Assembly: GCF_900258475.1 (NCBI RefSeq)
Contig: NZ_LT984887.1
Location: forward strand, 1,468,593-1,532,592
Direction: 5' to 3'
DNA length: 64,000 nt
Source of the DNA: Anaerococcus sp. Marseille-P3915
GTDB taxonomy: Bacteria; Bacillota; Clostridia; Tissierellales; Peptoniphilaceae
The notes under the pieces are model-generated. The model was not told the origin of the DNA. It did no database searches and saw only the letters and a program-made list of their open reading frames with translations. Below, piece after piece: positions 57,715 to 64,000 of this stretch. The translations under genes and the position numbers were made by a program. Position 1 is the stretch's first letter. The number at the start of each line of letters is the position of its first letter.

Positions 57715-58187
57715 TCTTTCTCCTTTAGGTAAACTATTGCTCTTGATTCTATGCCTAGGCCCTTTCCTGTAAAGCCTAATTTCTCGCTAGTTGAGGCCTT
57801 TACTGATACACTTGCTAGGTCAGTTTTTAGGTGGCGAGCCAATAATTTTACTATTTCTTCTCTTTTTGGTGATATTTTTGGCATTTCACAGATTATTACT
57901 GAGTCGATGTTGCCTATTTCATAGCCCATATCTTCCATTTTTTGGACAACCCTATCTAAAAGGTCAATGGAATATATATCCTTGTAGGCTGGGTCTGTGT
58001 CTGGGAAGAGGTTGCCTATATCAGGGAGGGCCAGGGCGCCAAGGATGGCATCCATTATGGCATGGGTTAGGACATCTGCATCTGAATGGCCTAAGAGGCC
58101 CTTTTCATAATCAAATTTGACTCCACCTAGGATTAGGTCCCTTCCTTCTACTAATTTGTGGACGTCATAGCCTATTCCTACTCTCAT
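57711..58187 (-). CDS. ispF: 2-C-methyl-D-erythritol 2,4-cyclodiphosphate synthase
   Basis: A 158-residue IspF of the MEP isoprenoid pathway. [20 protein letters not shown] with metal ligands D8 and H10, [20 protein letters not shown], the third His ligand in that block, and the C-terminal [19 protein letters not shown] all match. Overlaps ispD (ATGA) and metK (ATGA). Confidence 0.97.
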   Translation of the reverse strand: MRVGIGYDVHKLVEGRDLILGGVKFDYEKGLLGHSDADVLTHAIMDAILGALALPDIGNLFPDTDPAYKDIYSIDLLDRVVQKMEDMGYEIGNIDSVIICEMPKISPKREEIVKLLARHLKTDLASVSVKASTSEKLGFTGKGLGIESRAIVYLKEKE

Positions 58188-58888
58188 TTTGCTTCCTTTC
58201 TTAAAAATCCTTCGCCAAAGATTATATCTTCTTGGGTTGTAATTTTTATATTTTGATATTCGCCTTCTACGATTTTCACCGGTGTTTTCTTGTCAAAAAA
58301 TTCGAAAAGTTGGCTGTCATCGGTGACTTTTGCTTCACTTGTCATATATTTTTCGTAGAGGGTCTTGATTTTTTCTACCTCAAAGGCTTGGGGTGTTTGG
58401 ATATTATACACAAAGTCTCTATTAGGAGTGAAGTCTACCTCTCCCCTCTCATTGGCTACCTTTATGGTATCCTTGGCTTTGGTCGCAGCTATGGCGGCCT
58501 TATAATTATCCATTTCTTTTAATGTTCTTCTAAAGAGTTCTAAGCTTGCAAAAGGTCTTACCCCATCGTGGGTTAAGACCAGTTGACTTTTTTTATTTAA
58601 GGCTTTTAGGCCCTTGTATGTTGACTCTTCACGGCTTTTGCCGCCCTTTACTATCTTTATTCGCCTGTCACTTATTTTTTCTACTAGGCTAGCTGCCATT
58701 TTTCTGTCTTCTTCTCTTATGACTAGGATTATCTCATCAAATTCAAATAATGAGCTAACTTTTTCTAGGGTTATTTCTAGGATTTTCTTGCCTGCTATCT
58801 CTATATATGGCTTGTTTGTGGCTAGACCCATCCTAAGTCCTGATCCTGCTGCTGTTATGATGGCTGATAGGTATTTTCCTTTATACAT
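58184..58888 (-). CDS. ispD: 2-C-methyl-D-erythritol 4-phosphate cytidylyltransferase
   Basis: A 234-residue IspD, MEP pathway. AIITAAGSGLRMGLATNKPY holds the nucleotide loop, VLTHDGVRPFASLELFRRTL the active-site DGVRPF, and NIQTPQAFEVEKIK the substrate region. The ATG at 58888 (AGGAG five bases upstream) is preferred to a GTG two codons earlier. Overlaps the yacL end. Confidence 0.95.
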   Translation of the reverse strand: MYKGKYLSAIITAAGSGLRMGLATNKPYIEIAGKKILEITLEKVSSLFEFDEIILVIREEDRKMAASLVEKISDRRIKIVKGGKSREESTYKGLKALNKKSQLVLTHDGVRPFASLELFRRTLKEMDNYKAAIAATKAKDTIKVANERGEVDFTPNRDFVYNIQTPQAFEVEKIKTLYEKYMTSEAKVTDDSQLFEFFDKKTPVKIVEGEYQNIKITTQEDIIFGEGFLRKEAK

Positions 58889-59984
58889 CCTCACTCCTTA
58901 CAAATATCATCCTGCCTGCAGATGTTTGAAGGACGGATGTTACTTTGGCATTTATGACCTGATCTATGAGGCCTGCTCCATCTTCTACTACTACCATGGT
59001 TCCATCTTCTAGGTAGCCTACGCCTTGGTTTTTACCCTTGCCTTCTTTGATTACCTCTATTCGCATTAGCTCACCTGGTATTACTACTGGTTTTAGGGCA
59101 TTTGCTAGGTCGTTTATATTTAGGATTGGTATACCTTGTACATTGGCTACCTTGCTTAGGTTGTAGTCATTTGTAAATACCTTGGCTCCCAAATCTAGGG
59201 CTAGTTTTAAGAGTTTGGCATCTACTTCTTTTATGTCTTCGTAGTCCTTATCTAGGACTTTTAGGTTAATCTTATCTGTTTCTTGGATTTTCTTGATTAT
59301 ATCAAGGCCCCTGCGACCTCTTTCTCTTTTTAAGTCATCTGGGCTATCTGCTATGTGCTGGAGCTCTTCTAGGACAAATTCTGTCACTATTAGCTCACCT
59401 TCTAAGAAGTCTGTATTTATTATATCAAGGATTCTTCCATCTATTATTACAGATGTATCGAGAACCTTTGGACTTGCTGTCATATTTGCCCTGTCAAAGG
59501 CTATTTTTTCTTTTTTGTCTTTTTTATCTTCTTTTGACCTTGTCATGAAGGCTATTAGGTCATCTGCATTTCTTATAGCAAGTCTCCATCCAAGATAACC
59601 AAAACCGATATATAATAAAATAGATAATAGCACAAAAATAGAATTTCCTACTACAGGTAGGGATAGTTTGGTTAATGGGGTTGATGCTAGTGCTGCTACT
59701 AAGAAGCCTAGAATTATACCAAGTACGCCTATAACAAGGTTTGCTGCTGGCAATTTACTAATCTTCTTTTCTAAAATTGAAAAACTTATTGTTGCTTTGT
59801 TGGCAATCGGGTCTGCAATTAAATAAAAAATAAATGCAAATAAAGCTGATGCTAGAATATTAGCCCCTATAAATAATTTGCCGCTATTAGGGATAAACCC
59901 AAAAGCGGCGTTAACTACTTTTAAGACTACTATTCCAAGAACAGCCCCGATTAGCATGAAAACTAATCTGATTATTCTCTTCAT
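58881..59984 (-). CDS. yacL: YacL-type PIN/TRAM domain membrane protein
   Basis: A 367-residue protein with four N-terminal helices (about 5-130), a cytoplasmic PIN ribonuclease-like domain (KVLDTSVIIDGRILDIINTD; acidic residues also in LKLALDLGAKVFTNDYNL) and a C-terminal TRAM domain (GVGYLEDGTMVVVEDGAGLI). Families of this kind sit between carD and ispD in many Firmicutes. Function is unproven, possibly a membrane-bound RNase. RBS AAGGAG; nine bases after carD. Confidence 0.9.
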   Translation of the reverse strand: MKRIIRLVFMLIGAVLGIVVLKVVNAAFGFIPNSGKLFIGANILASALFAFIFYLIADPIANKATISFSILEKKISKLPAANLVIGVLGIILGFLVAALASTPLTKLSLPVVGNSIFVLLSILLYIGFGYLGWRLAIRNADDLIAFMTRSKEDKKDKKEKIAFDRANMTASPKVLDTSVIIDGRILDIINTDFLEGELIVTEFVLEELQHIADSPDDLKRERGRRGLDIIKKIQETDKINLKVLDKDYEDIKEVDAKLLKLALDLGAKVFTNDYNLSKVANVQGIPILNINDLANALKPVVIPGELMRIEVIKEGKGKNQGVGYLEDGTMVVVEDGAGLIDQVINAKVTSVLQTSAGRMIFVRSEDV

Positions 59985-59993
59985 AATATCTCC

Positions 59994-60473
59994 TTATAAA
60001 CCGATAGACTCATCTATCATCTTTTCTGCCTCTTCTTTGTCTAGAGAACCCACCATGACTAACTCACTAGCAAGGATTCTCCTTGCCCTATTAAGAAGCT
60101 TTTTCTCAGTTGTTGAAAGTCCCTTATCATTATCCAAAATTGCAAGATTTCTAACCATCTTAGCGATTTCAAAGACATCTCCAGTCTTTAGAATATCTTG
60201 ATTGTCCCTATATCTTTTAGTCCAATTAGTATTCATCTCTGTTGGCTTGTCATCTAGGATTTGTAAAACTTCTTTTCCTTCTTCCTTGGAAATAATACTT
60301 CTGATGTTCATTTCACCTATTTTCTCAGCTGGAATTGATATATCCATATCTCCAATAGGCATCTTTAGAATAAAATATTCCTTCTCCTCGCCCATAAAAG
60401 TCATCTTTTCAATGGAATCAATCACGCCAGCCCCGTGCAATGGGTAAACTATCTTATCGCCTACTTTAAACAT
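59994..60473 (-). CDS. carD: CarD family transcriptional regulator
   Basis: A 159-residue CarD-like protein. The N-terminal Tudor-like RNA-polymerase-interacting domain (MFKVGDKIVYPLHGAGVIDS, YFILKMPIGDMDISIPAEKI) is followed by an all-helical DNA-binding domain (NWTKRYRDNQDILKTGDVFE, EKKLLNRARRILASELVMVG). It binds polymerase at promoters, often stabilising rRNA transcription. First gene of the operon; RBS AGGAGG. Confidence 0.95.
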   Translation of the reverse strand: MFKVGDKIVYPLHGAGVIDSIEKMTFMGEEKEYFILKMPIGDMDISIPAEKIGEMNIRSIISKEEGKEVLQILDDKPTEMNTNWTKRYRDNQDILKTGDVFEIAKMVRNLAILDNDKGLSTTEKKLLNRARRILASELVMVGSLDKEEAEKMIDESIGL

Positions 60474-60563
60474 ATAACCTCCTAGGTTCTCTAGTAGTAT
60501 TATACCATAAATTTAAAAATACGCTTATAGTAAGCTATCAGTATATTCCAAAAAATATTTTTA

Positions 60564-61463
60564 TCAATCCTTAAGGCCTGTTTTTATGTTAATTCTTTTA
60601 TGAATAACCTCAATGTTGGCATCTGTAGTTTTGCCACCAAAGTCGCCATCAAGCGACCAGGAGACTTCTTCATCAGTCTTTACTCTAAGGCTAGATGCCT
60701 GGCGCCTAATAACAAAGTCATTTGACTCATTATTAGTAAGAGCCTGGATAATCTTATTTAGGTCAATAAGGCTCTCAGGTCTTTTAACCAGGGTAATTTC
60801 AAAAAGCCCATCAGAAAGGCCAACCTCTCCATCAAAAATATCAGTAAAGCCACCCACAGAAATAGAATTAGAGGCCATAAAATGGATGAAATCACCCTTA
60901 ATAAGCTCATGATCAATTTCAATTTCTGCCTGGTAGGATTTCATAGATTGGATAGGAAGTAAATTCTTAAGTCCTTCAACAATATAGGCAGAGCGGCCCA
61001 AAATATTTTTCATATCCTGATCAGTAGAAAAACTTATATCAGAGAGAGCTCCAAAGGCTGCCACATAGACAAAATACTTATCATCAATCTTTCCAACATC
61101 AATCCTCTTAACCTTACCCCTGACAGCAGTTCTAGTCGCCTTATCTATTTCTGGAGAAATATTAACAGACCTTGAAAAATCATTTGTAGAACCTGTAGGT
61201 ATATAGGAAAAAGTCGGATCAATGTCAGCTCTTAGGGCAGCAGAAACAGCCTCATCCAAAGTCCCATCACCACCTGATACAAGGATGTTATCAAAGTCCT
61301 TTCCATATTTTTCAACAATCTCACGACAATCTCCAGACTTTTGGGTAGCATAAACAGTAGGAAAAATCCCCTTGCTAGATAGGTATTCAATAATAGAAGA
61401 AAGGCTATTCTGAATAGCCCTCTGACCAGAGTTTGGATTATAAACAAATAACATTTTTTTCAT
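60564..61463 (-). CDS. diacylglycerol/lipid kinase family protein (YegS/BmrU-like)
   Basis: A 299-residue DAGK-catalytic domain protein. FVYNPNSGQRAIQNSLSSII near the start, the nucleotide motif VSGGDGTLDEAVSAAL (about 62-77), PTGSTNDFSRSV and the C-terminal beta sandwich (DGEVGLSDGLFEITLVKRPE) are all there. It phosphorylates diacylglycerol or a related lipid. RBS AAAGGTGA. Monocistronic; upstream lies repeat element D. Confidence 0.9.
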   Translation of the reverse strand: MKKMLFVYNPNSGQRAIQNSLSSIIEYLSSKGIFPTVYATQKSGDCREIVEKYGKDFDNILVSGGDGTLDEAVSAALRADIDPTFSYIPTGSTNDFSRSVNISPEIDKATRTAVRGKVKRIDVGKIDDKYFVYVAAFGALSDISFSTDQDMKNILGRSAYIVEGLKNLLPIQSMKSYQAEIEIDHELIKGDFIHFMASNSISVGGFTDIFDGEVGLSDGLFEITLVKRPESLIDLNKIIQALTNNESNDFVIRRQASSLRVKTDEEVSWSLDGDFGGKTTDANIEVIHKRINIKTGLKD

Positions 61464-62465
61464 AAAATCACCTTTTCTTAGGGCAAATTGCCTAAATCAC
61501 CAATAATATATATTTGATTTTACTACAAAATATTGAAATTTTTAGGGGCTTCCCCTAAAAATCCCTGTTTTTATCCAAGATAATAATATTTTCTTTATTC
61601 TTTAATGAATGGTAATTATTTAGTGTTTTTCTTCGTAATTTAATCTTATAATAAATTATTTCTATTTACTATTGAATCTCCGTCTAAAGGAGGGGCGAAG
61701 GGGGCGACCGATGCCCCCTCATGCCCCTCCTTAAACCTCCCCATTTCACCCCCTCCCGGCTCCTTAAGCGGAGTGCGAAACAGGAAGATTTTTTTCAAAA
61801 ATCTTCTTTATTATGGTGGATTACTTCGTATTCATCTAACCTTATTCTTACTGATTTAAAATCAAAAGTCCCCTAAAAATCACAATCTAGTCCAACTGTC
61901 ATCTTTATAGTTAAATATCGTCTTAGTATTGACAAATATATTATTTGAGTATAGCTGTCAGTGTGATTTTCTTGACGGGTACTTTTTATTTTAAATCTCC
62001 CAATAGATTAGTATAGAAGTCTCGCTTCGCAATGTTTGCAAAAGCAAACGAGCCTAATAACTAATATGACGTTAATATCCTCTCAGAATACAGAATAATT
62101 CTCCAAAGGTCAGGAGATTTTGTAAATGGAGATGTCGTTAAGAAAATCTCCTGACGCACGAGTACAAATAAAGATTCTATAACTACTAAGATGTAGAGTA
62201 GATACAATACAAAAATTTGGGCTAGATTGAGATTTTTAGGCATCGGAATGTCAAAATCAGTAAGGATAGGGATAGCTAATACAAAGGGTTCTGTATACAA
62301 AGAGTGGCTTGCCACAGGCAAGCTTCTAATCATGCTCCCCGCTTTAGGGGCCGCTTGTGGGGTGTAACGGGGAGGGGTTTAAGGGGAGGCCGATGAGACT
62401 AACTATCGGAAGTCAAGTAAAAATTAATAAATTAAAATACATAATAATTTGAATAAAATCCTAAA

Positions 62466-62501
62466 TTATTCAACGCTAATAGACTTCCGTTAGGTTGAAT
62501 A
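62466..62501 (-). ncRNA. hairpin in the 3' non-coding end of the IS110 element
   Basis: ATTCAAC-(G)-CTAA / TTAG-GTTGAAT with loop TAGACTTCCG. The loop octamer GACTTCCG (62482-62489) is complementary to CGGAAGTC at 62407-62414, which could pair to form a pseudoknot or kissing contact. A candidate part of a guide or regulatory RNA. Confidence 0.4.
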
Positions 62502-62572
62502 ACGAAATTTGGGCATGACAAATAAGCTATCACTTTTGACAGCTTAAAAATTGTATAATATTTTTTAAATCA

Positions 62573-63742
62573 TTAATTTTTTTGACTTATAAATTTTTGA
62601 TTAGTCTTTAGAAGATGAAATATTACTCTGGTCAATTTCCTAGCCACATGGGTTAAGGCTACATAATGATGTTTGCCTTCGCTTTTCTTTTTCTCGTAAT
62701 AGAGTCTAAACGTTTCATCATTTTGGCATATGAGAAAGGCTGCTAGGAATAGAGCATCCCTTAAATATGAACTTCCTCTTTTACTCATACTACTGTAGGA
62801 TGAATTCATTGTTCCTGATTGGTTAATTGATGGATCAAGTCCTGCATAGGCTAAGAGTTTGCTTGGGCTCTCAAACTTATCTATGTTTCCTATCTCAGCT
62901 ATTAGACTAGGTCCTATCTCAATACCTACGCCAGGCATAGTCATTATTGGATTATCCATTTCATTCAAAAGTAGTTTGATTTGCTCATTAACTTCATCAA
63001 TTTGTTCTATTAGAAATTCTAAGGCTTTGATATCTTGAACTAATCTAAAAGATACAGCGGGTGAATTAATACCTATAGACTTCCTTGCAGCCTCCCTAAT
63101 TTCTATGGCTCTCTCCTTAGAATGATTGCCATTAGAAGCCTTTTTAATTAGGTTAGTTATTCTAGTGAGGTTAGCCTTAGCTATCTTATCTGCTGATGGA
63201 TATTCTTTTAATACTTCTAAGGTGTATTTACAGAATACATCCTTACAGACTTTAGCTAATTCAGGAAATATTAAATCTATGTATCCAACAATAGCATTTT
63301 TAAGCTTAATCCTGTCATTTTTTAAAGAAGATTTGTATCTAGTTAGTGACTTAAGTTCGTAATTATGATACAATTCATTATGAGTAGGATTAGAGTCAGT
63401 AGCTCTTAGAAGCTTTGCAATGAAGAAAGCATCAACCTTATCGGTTTTTGTATTTCTAAAACTATCAGCCTTTCTGTAAAGACTAGTTTGATAAGGGTTA
63501 AAGAAATGAATGTTAAAATTCAAATCTAGTAGAAATCTTGAAAGATTAAGATGATAGTGACCGGTGGACTCTAATCCTATTCTAATTTTATCCTTACCAA
63601 AATCAGAAAGTTTTCTAAGCAAATACTCAAAACCATCTTTAGAATTCTTAATTTCAAAATGACACCCCTTATCAAAGTTATTCTCATCAGCAAGATAGCA
63701 GTTATGCTTAAACTTAGAAACATCAATACCCAAATAGATCAT
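62573..63742 (-). CDS. IS110-family transposase (DEDD recombinase)
   Basis: A 389-residue IS110-type recombinase. The N-terminal DEDD RuvC-like domain starts MIYLGIDVSKFKHNCYLAD and includes IGLESTGHYHLNLSRFLLD and KTDKVDAFFIAKLL. The C-terminal Transposase_20 domain holds MTMPGVGIEIGPSLIAEIG and KLLAYAGLDPSINQSGTMNS with the nucleophilic-type Ser, then SKRGSSYLRDALFLAA. These enzymes use a structured bridge RNA from the element to choose donor and target. The ATG at 63742 (AAGGAG, six-base spacer) replaces a poorer start at 63805. Intact. Confidence 0.95.
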   Translation of the reverse strand: MIYLGIDVSKFKHNCYLADENNFDKGCHFEIKNSKDGFEYLLRKLSDFGKDKIRIGLESTGHYHLNLSRFLLDLNFNIHFFNPYQTSLYRKADSFRNTKTDKVDAFFIAKLLRATDSNPTHNELYHNYELKSLTRYKSSLKNDRIKLKNAIVGYIDLIFPELAKVCKDVFCKYTLEVLKEYPSADKIAKANLTRITNLIKKASNGNHSKERAIEIREAARKSIGINSPAVSFRLVQDIKALEFLIEQIDEVNEQIKLLLNEMDNPIMTMPGVGIEIGPSLIAEIGNIDKFESPSKLLAYAGLDPSINQSGTMNSSYSSMSKRGSSYLRDALFLAAFLICQNDETFRLYYEKKKSEGKHHYVALTHVARKLTRVIFHLLKTNQKFISQKN

Positions 63743-64000
63743 AGAAAACTCCTTAAAAATTATTGTTGTGCGTCCACATAAGTTATGCCTCGTATCCTTG
63801 TACACTAAATCGTCTAGCGATATCTAACTAATTAACAAAAAAACATAGTTATGTGGTTGTAGTCTCGTCGCAATAGTCAAAGCTATAGGGACCTCATACA
63901 CATTCCACAACACTATGTTTAATGTATAGTATTCCATTGTTTTTTCCATAGAATGACTATGGTTATATGATACAAGGGACCATGCGGAAGGTCCCTTGGG

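Larger units (their letters stand above)
62398..63985 (-). mobile_element. IS110-family insertion sequence inserted in repeat element D
   Basis: About 1.59 kb with one transposase gene and non-coding ends of about 175 bases (3' side) and 240 bases (5' side). Comparison with copy C gives the empty site GATGAG/GGACC; no target duplication is evident, as usual for IS110. The 3' end carries a strong hairpin (ATTCAAC/GTTGAAT, 62469-62500). Edges are uncertain by a base or two because a G is shared. Confidence 0.8.
61571..64000 (+). repeat. non-coding dyad-symmetric repeat element, copy D (split by an IS110 element, cut by the window end)
   Basis: Bounded on the left by TTATCCAAGATAA (61571). GC-rich module (61680-61790), left arm (61872-62010), centre GTTTGCAAAAGCAAAC, right arm with TCAGGAGATTTT (62110-62121) and its exact complement (62143-62154), GGCATCGGAATGTCAAAA (62239-62256), then the start of the second GC-rich module up to GATGAG at about 62397. 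The module continues as GGACCATGCGGAAGGTCC after the IS110 insert at about 63985. Same orientation as A; it shares A's inverted-arm arrangement. Confidence 0.75.

Overview
The window is about 64 kb of AT-rich, low-GC DNA with strong Shine-Dalgarno sites, an rrn operon followed by a long tRNA array, a mannose-family PTS, ECF transporters with SAM-I and FMN riboswitches, a CarD/YacL/IspD/IspF operon and Gram-positive surface and lipoproteins. This fits a fermentative anaerobic coccus of the Firmicutes, most likely Anaerococcus or another Peptoniphilaceae. The genus is an inference from gene content and style, not from a database search.

Layout. 0-11.5 kb: a KDG permease, a MalY/PatB C-S lyase, a very large coiled-coil CAP-domain surface protein, an iron alcohol dehydrogenase, wrecks of a second KDG permease and of a LacI regulator, a small mobile element with GGGGCTGTTGCA ends, and an esterase/ATP-grasp pair. 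11.5-14.3 kb: a non-coding repeat element (copy A) invaded by an IS3-family element. 14.3-17.9 kb: an esterase, a His-rich lipoprotein, and a nitroreductase gene cut by a second IS3-family element. 17.9-26.5 kb: on the minus strand, 16S - tRNA-Ala - 23S (with an intervening sequence) - 5S - 18 tRNAs, ending in two tandem repeats derived from the last tRNA. 26.6-37.5 kb: DUF951, MscS, SGNH esterase, a eukaryote-like branching enzyme, an EF-G-like GTPase, a PH-domain protein, a mannose PTS with DUF956, and a Gfo/Idh/MocA oxidoreductase. 37.6-38.6 kb: repeat element copy B. 38.6-47.5 kb: an M16C peptidase, XpaC-TelA, a FakA-type small protein, two lipoproteins and a YgjP-like metallopeptidase. 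47.6-52.6 kb: a SAM-riboswitch operon (SAM hydrolase plus Mts-type ECF transporter) and an FMN-riboswitch ribU. 52.7-55.5 kb: an orphan winged-helix regulator, gpmA and mreB. 55.5-56.5 kb: element copy C. 56.5-61.5 kb: carD, yacL, ispD, ispF, metK and a lipid kinase. 61.5-64 kb: element copy D, split by an IS110-family element.

The most unusual content is non-coding. Four copies of a 0.9-1.1 kb intergenic element with overall dyad symmetry lie in the window. Two of them, and the two repeats after the tRNA array, carry the same compact four-hairpin fold, with stems that differ in sequence but keep pairing (covariation). A related GC-rich hairpin in copy D is the exact insertion site of the IS110 element, whose family uses RNA-guided recombination. 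A short palindrome of the form ATC-CNA-GAT with covarying flanks borders these elements and also occurs alone before genes. I could not run alignments or searches; repeat, structure and boundary claims come from reading the sequence by eye.
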